Shown: positions 9,201 to 16,312 of the stretch, one piece after another
Layout of the letters: the number at the start of each line of letters is the position of its first letter
How positions within the stretch are numbered: the stretch's first letter is position 1
DNA from: JAEUNX01 sp034004685
Lineage (GTDB): Bacteria > Pseudomonadota > Gammaproteobacteria > Burkholderiales > Rhodocyclaceae
Reading direction: 5' to 3'
Assembly: GCA_034004685.1 (NCBI GenBank)
Contig: JAVEWG010000026.1
Span: 1 to 53,641, forward strand
DNA: 53,641 bases
Program-made: the position numbers and the translations under genes
The notes under the pieces: generated by a model
What the model saw: the letters and a program-made list of their open reading frames with translations, nothing else
Database searches by the model: none
What the model was told of the DNA's origin: nothing

Positions 9201-9675
9201 GGGTGTCGGCCAGGTGCTGGAAGTAATCCCGGCCGGTGATGTTGAAGCTACGCGCCTCTCCCGTGGGGAGGGTGAAGGTCAGGTTCCCCCGGGCGTCGGC
9301 GTACATGGCTGCGCTGGGTTCTTCCTGGAATTCCGCCAGACCCAGTTGCATCTCCCGGGTCACCAGGCGGGCCCGCTGGGTAGCCAGGGGGCCTTCCACG
9401 ACGCCGTCGCTGGCCAGTTCCGCCAGGTAGGTGGCGGCGGCTTCGGTCCGCCGCAGGGTGTCCCGGATCCGAGCTTCCATGGCCAGGGCCAGGTTGCGGA
9501 CTTCCACCTCGGTGATCTCCCGGGCGGCCTGGCGGGCGGAAACGATGTGGTAGGCCAGGACCAGCAGGGTCGGGACGGAAATCAGCAGGAACAGCAGGCC
9601 ATAGCGCCAGCTATCCTGGGCGTCCTCCGGTGGTGCGCTCAACCCGTTGTCCGCGCCTTCCCCAACTGGCCCCAT
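6286..9675 (-). CDS. Membrane-bound hybrid sensor histidine kinase with three PAS domains
   Basis: A 1129-residue inner-membrane hybrid kinase. Order: transmembrane helix about 25-45; a periplasmic sensor of some 260 residues resembling a double-Cache ligand domain; transmembrane helix about 307-328; PAS about 345-455, PAS about 465-580, a coiled segment to about 610, PAS about 610-720; HisKA with phospho-acceptor His757 in FLANMSHEIR; HATPase about 865-985 with GTGLGLAI; and a receiver domain from about 1004 with phospho-acceptor Asp1053 in LMDMQMPGMDG. AAAGGA precedes the ATG. No response regulator, Hpt or output gene is adjacent, so its partner is encoded elsewhere. The signal sensed is unknown. 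Confidence 0.93.
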   Translation of the reverse strand: MGPVGEGADNGLSAPPEDAQDSWRYGLLFLLISVPTLLVLAYHIVSARQAAREITEVEVRNLALAMEARIRDTLRRTEAAATYLAELASDGVVEGPLATQRARLVTREMQLGLAEFQEEPSAAMYADARGNLTFTLPTGEARSFNITGRDYFQHLADTPEPATYFSAPLVDRVRGHQSLVVARSIRGEGGQLQGLALVTLHVEVVEDLFATLELGPKGAVALYHLRDNALMARHAPPAIKKDDQTQPSNPARDAILAGRPAGMLDFQSPEDGVERLHAYRQVGNYPYYLMLGAAHSDYMAKWQQELQQLLAAGLIFEVALGLVVAGLARGTRRVRRMERQAEGDRIRAETIFQMASDGIHIVDEDGLLVDANPAFLEMIGHDRSAVGRLRVPDWETAIAPEEIPGTITRILAGQGPVRLESRHRHRDGHAFDVDLNLRPITLDGRPLLYASSRDASARKKMEQALRESLARFDTVFRASPVPVSLIRLADGRFEEVNDAMLAMLGYTMDEVRGRTSLELNLWWNPEGRADLYQTLRAGGTVQNAEETLRRKSGERVDGLYSASLVQLEGEPYLLVAMTDITEKKRIAEELKHHRDHLEELVRERTAELDKLYNTAPCGYHSLAKDGRILAVNDTELRMLGYSREEMLAMNIRDVLAPWDIPVFDRHFPALPGDGYFRDLEFDVRCKDGAILPVLISLEAVFGDDGGYLFSSATMTDNRERKAHDQEIARLTEALAERATQAESANRSKSAFLANMSHEIRTPMNAILGMAHLLRRGGVTPHQAQQLDKIDTSAKHLLAVLNDILDLSKIEAGKFSLEAEPLQVEQLVSAVAGMVTERAHAKALALSVDNDPRLPPHLLGDSTRLTQALLNFATNAVKFTERGGIALRSRVMEESPADVLIRFEVQDTGVGVSPEALPRLFQAFEQADNSTSRKFGGTGLGLAITRRLANLMGGQAGLERVPGGGSLFWFTARLTRAAEGIDGAKTRLLGEVLEEQLLRHHTGARVLLVEDDPINREIAKMLLEDVGLAVETAGDGAEAVAKASSEPYALILMDMQMPGMDGLEATQRIRLQPSLAGVPILALTANAFAEDRARCLAAGMDDFVSKPVEPELLFATLLHWLEQGAARARR

Positions 9676-9800
9676 GGGTGTCCTTTTTTACTTGGTTATT
9701 GGTGACGCCCCAGGTTGGGCAGTCGGTCGGTCGCAAGTATAGGGGCAGGCGGGAGTCCGGCGGGATGCCCGGGCTTCCGCGCCTGGCTGGGCGGCCCGCC

Positions 9801-11651
9801 TCAGCGTTGGACCTGGGTCACGTCCCGCACCGCGCCGGTGTCGGCGGAGGTGGTGAGGGCCGCGTAGGCCTGGAGCGCCGCCGAGACGTAACGTTGCCGG
9901 TTGGCGGGTTTCCAGGCCTGGTTGCCCCGGGCTTCCATGGCGGCCCGGCGGCGGACCAGTTCGGCGTCGGGGATGGCCAGGTGGATGCGCCGGGCGGGGA
10001 TGTCGATCTCGATCACGTCCCCCTCCTCCACCAGGGCGATGGCACCGCCGCAGGCCGCTTCCGGGCTGGCGTGACCAATGGAAAGTCCCGAGGTGCCGCC
10101 GGAGAAGCGCCCGTCGGTGAGCAAGGCGCATTGCTTGCCCAGGCCCTTGGACTTGAGGTAGCTGGTGGGGTAGAGCATCTCCTGCATGCCGGGGCCGCCC
10201 TTGGGGCCTTCATAGCGGATCACCACCACATCCCCCGGGACGATCTGGTCGGCCAGGATGCCTTCCACGGCGGCTTCCTGGCTCTCGAAGACCCGCGCCC
10301 GGCCGGTGAACTTCCAGATGGATTCATCCACCCCGGCGGTCTTCACGATGCAGCCCTTCTCGGCGATGTTGCCGTGGAGCACCGCGAGCCCGCCTTCCTG
10401 GCTGAAGGCGTTGGCCTTGTCCCGGATCACCCCATGGGAGCGGTCCAGGTCCAGGGCGTTCCAGCGCCGGTCCTGGCTGAAGGCCACCTGGGAGGGCACC
10501 CCGCCGGGGGCAGCCTTGAAGAAGTCGAACACCGAGGTTTCGTGGGCCTGGATCACGTCCCAGCGGGACAGGGCCTCGCCGAGGGTCTTGCTGTGCACCG
10601 TGGGCAGATCGGGATGGAGCAGGCCGGCCCGGTTGAGTTCCCCCAGGATGCCCATGATGCCGCCGGCGCGATGGACGTCCTCGATATGCACGTCGGGCAC
10701 CGCCGGCGCCACTTTGGAGAGGCAGGGCACCCGGCGGGAGATGCGGTCGATGTCCTTCATGGTGAAGTCCACCCCGGCTTCCCGGGCGGCGGCCAGGAGA
10801 TGGAGCACGGTGTTGGTGGAGCCCCCCATGGCCACGTCCAGGCTCATGGCGTTCTCGAAGGCCTGGAAGCTGGCGATGGAGCGGGGCAGTACCGAGTCGT
10901 CATCCTGCTCGTAGTAGCGGCGGGCCATCTCCACGATGGTGCGGCCGGCCTTGAGGAAGAGCTGCTTGCGGTCGGCATGGGTGGCCAGCACCGTGCCGTT
11001 GCCCGGCAGGGACAGGCCCAGGGCCTCGGTGAGGCAGTTCATGGAGTTGGCGGTGAACATGCCGGAGCAGGAGCCGCAGGTGGGGCAGGCGGAGCGCTCG
11101 ACGGCCTCCACCTCCTCGTCGGAGCAGTGGCTGTCGGCGGCCTTGACCATGGCGTCCACCAGGTCCAGGGCGATCACCTTGCCTTCCCACTTCACCTTGC
11201 CTGCTTCCATGGGGCCGCCGGAGACGAAGATCGCCGGAATGTTGAGGCGCAGGGCCGCCATCAGCATCCCCGGGGTGATCTTGTCGCAGTTGGAGATGCA
11301 CACCATGGCGTCGGCCGTGTGGGCGTTGCACATGTACTCGACGCTGTCGGCGATCAGGTCGCGGCTGGGCAGGCTGTAGAGCATGCCACCGTGGCCCATG
11401 GCGATGCCGTCATCCACCGCGATGGTGTTGAATTCCTTGGCCACCCCGCCGGCGGCCTCGATCTCCCGGGCCACCAGTTGGCCCAGATCCTTGAGGTGCA
11501 CGTGGCCGGGCACGAACTGGGTGAAGCTGTTGACCACCGCGATGATGGGTTTTTCGAAGTCGCCGTCCTTCATGCCGGTGGCGCGCCACAGGGCGCGGGC
11601 GCCGGCCATGTTGCGGCCGGCGGTGGAAGTGCGGGAACGGTATTGGGGCAT
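9801..11651 (-). CDS. ilvD: Dihydroxy-acid dehydratase IlvD
   Basis: A 616-residue IlvD, which dehydrates 2,3-dihydroxy-isovalerate and -methylvalerate to the 2-keto acids in valine and isoleucine synthesis. Iron-sulfur ligands are visible in CISNCDKI and in CPTCGSCSGMFTANSMNC. DGRFSGGTSGLSIGH and the conserved C-terminal region are intact, and the length is that of the E. coli-type long form. It is a monocistronic minus-strand gene; the divergent yceH begins 143 bp upstream. A TAAAAT at 11690-11695 (minus strand) could be its -10 but lacks a good -35. Confidence 0.97.
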   Translation of the reverse strand: MPQYRSRTSTAGRNMAGARALWRATGMKDGDFEKPIIAVVNSFTQFVPGHVHLKDLGQLVAREIEAAGGVAKEFNTIAVDDGIAMGHGGMLYSLPSRDLIADSVEYMCNAHTADAMVCISNCDKITPGMLMAALRLNIPAIFVSGGPMEAGKVKWEGKVIALDLVDAMVKAADSHCSDEEVEAVERSACPTCGSCSGMFTANSMNCLTEALGLSLPGNGTVLATHADRKQLFLKAGRTIVEMARRYYEQDDDSVLPRSIASFQAFENAMSLDVAMGGSTNTVLHLLAAAREAGVDFTMKDIDRISRRVPCLSKVAPAVPDVHIEDVHRAGGIMGILGELNRAGLLHPDLPTVHSKTLGEALSRWDVIQAHETSVFDFFKAAPGGVPSQVAFSQDRRWNALDLDRSHGVIRDKANAFSQEGGLAVLHGNIAEKGCIVKTAGVDESIWKFTGRARVFESQEAAVEGILADQIVPGDVVVIRYEGPKGGPGMQEMLYPTSYLKSKGLGKQCALLTDGRFSGGTSGLSIGHASPEAACGGAIALVEEGDVIEIDIPARRIHLAIPDAELVRRRAAMEARGNQAWKPANRQRYVSAALQAYAALTTSADTGAVRDVTQVQR

Positions 11652-11794
11652 GGCGAACTCCGTGTCTGGCGGGCTGAAACAAAAGAATCATTTTACCCCC
11701 AGGCCGGGGCGCCGGTCTTGACATGCGAGGCGTGCCGAGCGTCGGCCAGGAGCCCTGGGCTATCATTGCCCTTCCCCAATCCCTGTTTGCCCCC

Positions 11795-12469
11795 ATGACC
11801 GACACCGCCGTGCCCCCCGTGGAATCCGCCCCCGCCCCCTTCGATCTGGACCCGGTGGAGATCCGGGTGTTGGGGGTGCTCATCGAAAAGGCCTTCCTCA
11901 CTCCGGACGTCTATCCCCTGTCGGTCAATGCCCTGTCCACCGGCTGCAACCAGCTCACCGGGCGGGAGCCCGTGATGCAGCTGAGCGAGGCCCGGATCCA
12001 GGCCGCCCTGGACCGCTTGATCAGCTTGCGCTGGGCCGCCCGGCGGGATCAGGCGGGGGCCCGGGTGCCCAAGTACGAACACCTGGTGCGGATGCGCCAT
12101 TCCCTGCCGCTACCCGAGCAGGCGGTGCTGGCCATCCTGCTGCTGCGGGGCCCCCAGACCGCCGGCGAGATCCGCACCCGTTGCGAGCGGCTCCATGCTT
12201 TCTCCGATGTGGCGGCGGTGGACGCCCTGCTAGAACACCTGGCCGAGAAAAATCCGCCCCTGGCGGTGCAGCTGCCCCGGGCGCCGGGAACCAAGGAACC
12301 CCGCCACATGCATCTGTTGGGGGGCGAGCCGGACCTGGCGGCCCTGGCCAACCCTCCGGCAGTGGCTACGGGCGGGGCCGGCGGGCTCGCTGCCCGGGTG
12401 GAGGCCCTGGAAGCGGAAGTGGCCGCCCTGCGGGCGGAGCTGGCGGCCTTCCGGGCCCAGTTCGAGTAA
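11795..12469 (+). CDS. YceH/DUF480-family winged-helix protein
   Basis: A 224-residue member of the YceH (DUF480) family of uncharacterised cytoplasmic proteins built of two winged-helix domains. The hallmark opening LDPVEIRVLGVLIEKAFLTPD at residues 15-35, NQLTGREPV and the LHAFSDV motif are present. The end (about 197-222) is a short Ala/Leu/Glu coiled coil, common in the family. The ATG at 11795 gives a family-like N-terminus with a Pro/Ala-rich lead; no strong ribosome site is seen. The role is unknown in general. It begins a plus-strand run with lgt and malonyl-CoA decarboxylase. Confidence 0.9.
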   Translation: MTDTAVPPVESAPAPFDLDPVEIRVLGVLIEKAFLTPDVYPLSVNALSTGCNQLTGREPVMQLSEARIQAALDRLISLRWAARRDQAGARVPKYEHLVRMRHSLPLPEQAVLAILLLRGPQTAGEIRTRCERLHAFSDVAAVDALLEHLAEKNPPLAVQLPRAPGTKEPRHMHLLGGEPDLAALANPPAVATGGAGGLAARVEALEAEVAALRAELAAFRAQFE

Positions 12470-12481
12470 GGGGGCGCGACG

Positions 12482-13270
12482 ATGTGGGTCCATCCCCAAT
12501 TCGACCCGGTGGCCATCGCCATCGGCCCGGTGGCGGTGCGCTGGTACGGTCTGATGTACATGGCCGGCTTCATCCTATTCGTGGTGCTGGGTCGCCTCCA
12601 CGCCCGGCGCCGTCCGGAGCTGGGCTGGGATGCCCAGCAGATCGACGACCTGTTGTTCTACGGGGTGCTGGGGGTGATCATCGGCGGGCGCTTGGGGGAG
12701 GTGCTGTTCTATCAACCGGCCTATTACCTGGCTCATCCCCTGGAGATTCCTGCGGTCTGGCAGGGGGGCATGAGCTTCCATGGGGGTTTTCTGGGGGTGC
12801 TGGTGGCCATGGCCCTCTATGGCCGCAAGACCGGCCGGGGCTTCTGGCGGGTGACCGACTTCATCGCCCCCCTGGTGCCCACCGGCCTGGCCTTCGGGCG
12901 GATCGGCAACTTCATCAACGGCGAGCTGTGGGGGCGCCCCGCTGATCCCTCCCTGCCCTGGGCCATGGTCTTTCCCCAGGTGGATAGACTGGCCCGCCAC
13001 CCTTCCCAGCTCTACCAGGCCCTGGGGGAAGGGCTGCTGCTGTTTTTGATCCTGTGGTGGTTCGCCGCCAGGCCCCGGCCGGTCAGGGCGGTCTCCGGCC
13101 TGTTCCTGCTGGGTTACGGGATGCTGCGCTTTGGCGCCGAATTCTTCCGTACTCCCGACCCGGGCATCTTCAGCAACCTGGGGCTGGGGTTGTCCACCGC
13201 CCAGTGGCTGTGCGTGCCCATGGTGGCCCTGGGGCTGATCTTGGTTGTAAATGGCCGGAGCCGTGCATGA
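12482..13270 (+). CDS. lgt: Prolipoprotein diacylglyceryl transferase Lgt
   Basis: A 262-residue inner-membrane enzyme that transfers diacylglycerol from phosphatidylglycerol to the lipobox cysteine of prolipoproteins, the first step of lipoprotein maturation. About seven hydrophobic segments are visible. The Lgt signature GRIGNFINGELWGR (residues 140-153), the essential HGG loop (SFHGGFLG) and RHPSQLYQ are present. It starts 12 bp after yceH, and its TGA overlaps the next ATG as ATGA, so it is translationally coupled to the decarboxylase gene. One clear lipoprotein substrate in this window is the CsgG-like protein at 31831-32727. Confidence 0.96.
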   Translation: MWVHPQFDPVAIAIGPVAVRWYGLMYMAGFILFVVLGRLHARRRPELGWDAQQIDDLLFYGVLGVIIGGRLGEVLFYQPAYYLAHPLEIPAVWQGGMSFHGGFLGVLVAMALYGRKTGRGFWRVTDFIAPLVPTGLAFGRIGNFINGELWGRPADPSLPWAMVFPQVDRLARHPSQLYQALGEGLLLFLILWWFAARPRPVRAVSGLFLLGYGMLRFGAEFFRTPDPGIFSNLGLGLSTAQWLCVPMVALGLILVVNGRSRA

Positions 13271-14643
13271 TCGACAAGCTCGTTTCCCGGGGCATCTCCC
13301 GGGTGCGCGCCTTGGTGGGCCGGGGGGAGCGCCCCCGCCGGCTGGTGGACAAGGATCTGCCCGCCCTGCGCCAGCAACTCCAGGAATGCGCCGCCGGCAT
13401 CGGCGGAGAGGTCTCCGCCCGCCAGCGGGCCGTGCGCCTGGCCCACACCTACCTGGGCCTGGACCAGGGCGGCCGGCGCACCATGCTGGGCCTCATTGCC
13501 AGCGACTTCGGGCCCGATCCGGCTGAGGTGGCCGCCGCCCACGCCGCCTGGCAGGCCGCCGTCGGCACCCCTGGCCAGTGGCAGGCGGAGGCGGCCCTGC
13601 GGACTGCCCTGCGTTCTCGCCGCACCCGTATCCTCACCCAGTTCAACGCCATGCCCCAGGGGGTCAAGTTCCTGGTGGATCTGCGGGCCGAGCTGATCGG
13701 CTTCGCCAAGGACGATCCGGCCCTGGGGGCTCTGGACCGGGAGTTGGAGACCCGCCTGGCCGCCTGGTTCGACGTGGGTTTCCTGGAGCTCCAGCGGATC
13801 ACCTGGCAGTCCCCGGCTTCTCTGTTGGAGAAGCTCATCCAGTACGAGGCGGTGCACGCCATCCGGTCCTGGAGCGACCTCAAGAACCGGCTGGATTCAG
13901 ACCGCCGCTGCTATGCCTTCTTCCATCCCCGGATGCCCCTGGAGCCTTTGATCTTCGTGGAGGTGGCCCTGGTGGACGGGCTGGCCGAGGGGGTCCAGCC
14001 CCTGCTGGACGAGGCCGCGCCGGTGCTCGATCCGGAGCGGGCCAACACCGCCATCTTCTACTCCATCAACAACACCCAGGACGGCCTGCGGGGGGTGTCC
14101 TTCGGCAATTTCCTGCTCAAAAGAGTGGTGGACGACCTGCAACGGGATTTTCCGCGCCTGGCCACCTTCGCCACCCTGTCGCCCATCCCCGGCCTGGTGG
14201 GTTGGGCACGCCGCAACCCGGCGGAGATGGCCGCCTGCTTCAGCGACGGGGATTGGAAGCGTCTCAGGGCTCAGGGGGTGGAGGGGCCGGACGCGCCCCT
14301 GTTCGCCGATCTCCTGGCCGGCCGGGGAGACTGGTCCGCCCAGCCTGCCCTGGCCCGGGCCCTCAAGGACCCCCTCCAGCGCGTGGCCGCCCGCTACCTG
14401 CTGGAAGCCCGCCGGGAAGGCAAGCCCGCCGATCCGGTGGCCCGCTTCCACCTGGGCAACGGCGCCCGGGTGGAGCGCCTAAACTGGTTGGGAGATACCT
14501 CCGACAAGGGCCTCGCCCAGTCCTGGGGCATGATGGTGAACTACCTCTACGACCCGGCCCGCATCGAGGACAACGTGGAGTCCTTCATGGCCGGCGGCAA
14601 GCTCGACACCAGCGCCAGCCTGCGGCGGTTGGCCAAGGCTTAG
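13267..14643 (+). CDS. Malonyl-CoA decarboxylase
   Basis: A 458-residue malonyl-CoA decarboxylase (MCD family), which turns malonyl-CoA into acetyl-CoA and CO2. The helical N-terminal half and the GNAT-like C-terminal catalytic half are both present. Recognisable catalytic-domain blocks include the FHPRMPLEPLIFVEVAL region, FYSINNTQDGLRGVSFGN and the His-Leu-Gly-Asn-Gly-Ala block near the end (FHLGNGARVERLNWLGD). The ATG at 13267 overlaps the lgt stop; a longer open frame upstream only reads into lgt in another frame. It may dispose of malonyl-CoA or feed on malonate, but no malonate transporter or synthetase is adjacent. Confidence 0.93.
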   Translation: MIDKLVSRGISRVRALVGRGERPRRLVDKDLPALRQQLQECAAGIGGEVSARQRAVRLAHTYLGLDQGGRRTMLGLIASDFGPDPAEVAAAHAAWQAAVGTPGQWQAEAALRTALRSRRTRILTQFNAMPQGVKFLVDLRAELIGFAKDDPALGALDRELETRLAAWFDVGFLELQRITWQSPASLLEKLIQYEAVHAIRSWSDLKNRLDSDRRCYAFFHPRMPLEPLIFVEVALVDGLAEGVQPLLDEAAPVLDPERANTAIFYSINNTQDGLRGVSFGNFLLKRVVDDLQRDFPRLATFATLSPIPGLVGWARRNPAEMAACFSDGDWKRLRAQGVEGPDAPLFADLLAGRGDWSAQPALARALKDPLQRVAARYLLEARREGKPADPVARFHLGNGARVERLNWLGDTSDKGLAQSWGMMVNYLYDPARIEDNVESFMAGGKLDTSASLRRLAKA

Positions 14644-14646
14644 GGG

Positions 14647-15348
14647 TTAAACCACCCGCAGCCGCAGTTCCCCCAATCCGGCGATGTGGCCTATCAGCCG
14701 GTCGCCCCGCTCCACCGGACCCACCCCTTCCGGGGTGCCGGTGAACACCAGGTCCCCGGGCTGGAGGGTCACGTAGCGGGAGAGTTCCGCCAGCATGGCC
14801 CCCACTGGCCAGATCATGTCCGAGAGATCTCCCCGCTGGCGGGTGGCGCCATTGACCTGGAGTTCAATGGTGCCGGCCGCCAGGAGGCCCATGCGGCTGC
14901 GGGGCACGATGGGGGAAATGGGGGCGCAGGCGTCGAAGCCCTTGGCCATGTCCCAGGGTCGTCCGGCGCTCTTGGCCGCTGCCTGGAGGTCCCGGCGGGT
15001 CATGTCCAGGCCGATGGCGTAGCCCCACACGCAGGCTTCCGCTGCCACCGGGTCCAGATCCGCGCCGCCGCTTCCCAGGGCCACCACCATTTCCAGTTCG
15101 TGGTCTACTCGGCAGGTGGCGCGAGGATAGGGCCAGGTCCCTTCCTCCCCGAAGGCGACCGGGAACACGTCATCGGCCGGTTTGGTGAAGAAAAAGGGTG
15201 GTTCCCGATCCGGATCCTGGCCCATTTCCCGGGCGTGGGCGGCGTAGTTGCGGGCCACGCAGAGGATGCGCCGCACCGGGAAGAGCCCGCCCCCATCCAC
15301 CGGCACGGCCGGGCGGGGCGAGGGCGGGATGAGGAAATCGGTGGTCAT
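14647..15348 (-). CDS. Fumarylacetoacetate hydrolase-family protein
   Basis: A 233-residue FAH-fold enzyme of the FahA/YcgM type (acylpyruvase, oxaloacetate decarboxylase or related C-C bond hydrolase). The fold signature is clear: ARNYAAHAREMG, FFFTKPADDV, a metal-binding Glu pair in CRVDHELEMVVALG, GYAIGLDMTRRDLQ, and GDLVFTGTPEGVGPV near the end. The ATG at 15348-15346 is chosen over one 63 bp upstream because AGGAAAGG sits at the right distance and the extra N-terminus would be Pro-rich and unlike the family. It converges with malonyl-CoA decarboxylase (3 bp apart) and diverges from the FolE-like gene. The exact substrate cannot be told. Confidence 0.9.
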   Translation of the reverse strand: MTTDFLIPPSPRPAVPVDGGGLFPVRRILCVARNYAAHAREMGQDPDREPPFFFTKPADDVFPVAFGEEGTWPYPRATCRVDHELEMVVALGSGGADLDPVAAEACVWGYAIGLDMTRRDLQAAAKSAGRPWDMAKGFDACAPISPIVPRSRMGLLAAGTIELQVNGATRQRGDLSDMIWPVGAMLAELSRYVTLQPGDLVFTGTPEGVGPVERGDRLIGHIAGLGELRLRVV

Positions 15349-15433
15349 GACGGGCCTTTCCTGCAAGCTGGGGGAGGGGAATGGTGCCCGGCCTGGCGGC
15401 GTGTCGTCCACTCCGGAGGATGGGCCGTGGCCC

Positions 15434-15457
15434 AGGGTACGCCCTTGGGCGTACCCT
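15434..15457. promoter_or_regulatory. Perfect palindrome between divergent genes, candidate operator
   Basis: AGGGTACGCCC and its exact complement flank a TT centre (11-bp arms). It lies 85 bp upstream of the FAH-family start (minus) and 62 bp upstream of the FolE-like start (plus). No T-run follows on either strand and no gene ends nearby, so an operator for a dimeric regulator is more likely than a terminator. No regulator gene is next to it. Confidence 0.5.
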
Positions 15458-15519
15458 AACGCCTGTGCGTGCGCCTCGATGGGGACTGCGCCAGCTCAAA
15501 AGGACCAACGAGGATCACC

Positions 15520-16128
15520 ATGGATCACGAACTCACTTCCGCCGCCGGCATCGGCATCCCGCGCCCTAGGGCCTTCGATCCCGTGGCCTTCGAGGCGGCA
15601 GTGGTGGCGCTGCTCAAGGCCGCCGGGGTTGCTCCCGATACCCCCCACATGGCCCGGACTGCCCTGCGGGTGCGGGAGTTGTGGCAGCACCGGCTGCTGG
15701 GGGGCTATGAGCTCGATCCGGCCCTGGCCCTGGGGGAAGGGTTCGCCGATGAGCGCCAGGACATGGTTGTGATCCGGGGCATCGCGGTCCATGGGGTGTG
15801 CCCCCACCACTTGGTGCCCTTCCGTGGAGTGGCCCACGTGGCCTATCTGCCCGGCGGGCGCCTCCATGGATTCGGCCGGATCGCCCGGATGGTGGATGCC
15901 ATCGGCCACCGCTTCACCTACCAGGAATGGATGACCCGGGACATCGCCGATGCCCTCATCCACCACGGTCATGCCCGGGGGGCGGCCTGCGTGGTGGAGG
16001 CGGAACAGCTGTGTCTGCTCCTGGGGGAGGACCGGCGGGGCGACGAGCGGGTGGTGACCCAGGCCTTTGCCGGGGAATTCGAGATTTCGGAGCAATGGCG
16101 CCGGGAATTCCTGGCCGCCATCAGTTGA
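15520..16128 (+). CDS. Divergent GTP cyclohydrolase I (FolE)-like protein
   Basis: A 202-residue protein with the GTP cyclohydrolase I fold. The zinc ligands are kept: Cys94 and His97 in CPHH and Cys165, with the same 3- and 68-residue spacing as E. coli Cys110/His113/Cys181. His96 and the Gln135-Glu136 pair also match E. coli His112 and Gln151-Glu152. With the constant offset of 16, however, E. coli His179 becomes Gln163, Arg185 becomes Gly169, Ser135 becomes Gly119 and Lys136 becomes Arg120. These contact GTP or act in catalysis, so the protein may be a specialised paralogue rather than the housekeeping folate enzyme. AGGATCACC precedes the ATG. The gene converges with mgtC across a MITE-like element. 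Confidence 0.85.
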   Translation: MDHELTSAAGIGIPRPRAFDPVAFEAAVVALLKAAGVAPDTPHMARTALRVRELWQHRLLGGYELDPALALGEGFADERQDMVVIRGIAVHGVCPHHLVPFRGVAHVAYLPGGRLHGFGRIARMVDAIGHRFTYQEWMTRDIADALIHHGHARGAACVVEAEQLCLLLGEDRRGDERVVTQAFAGEFEISEQWRREFLAAIS

Positions 16129-16152
16129 GGGCGGATCGGGGGTAGGCGCTAG

Positions 16153-16312
16153 TACGCCAACCCATAAGTTTGTGTCGATGCAGAGACGCGCATCGGCGCG
16201 CCGAGTGCGCGAAGCGAACCACAGCCATCGCTGTCGCCATGGCGAGGATGAGCGACAAAGCAATCGGTGATGCGGGGCGCGTCGAGCAGAGCGAAACTTA
16301 TGGGTTGTCGGA
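16153..16312. mobile_element. MITE-like non-autonomous element with CTAG target duplication
   Basis: A 160-bp element bounded by 19-bp terminal inverted repeats: TACGCCAACCCATAAGTTT at 16153-16171 and its complement with two mismatches at 16294-16312 (shared core CAACCCATAAGTTT). CTAG flanks both ends (16149-16152 and 16313-16316), consistent with a 4-bp target duplication. The interior has no gene. The right CTAG copy contains the TAG stop codon of mgtC, so the element inserted exactly at the end of that gene. The structure fits a transposase-less derivative of an IS with CTAG-type target choice; no related full-length element is in the window. Confidence 0.72.

Noticed and set aside
11718..11723. 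TTGACA -35 hexamer upstream of yceH
   Set aside because: The hexamer is perfect but no -10 lies at 15-19 bp. The nearest TATCAT is about 37 bp away.
9630..11798. Plus-strand open frame of over 700 codons opposite ilvD
   Set aside because: Shadow of ilvD, with repeated Gly/His/Val composition.
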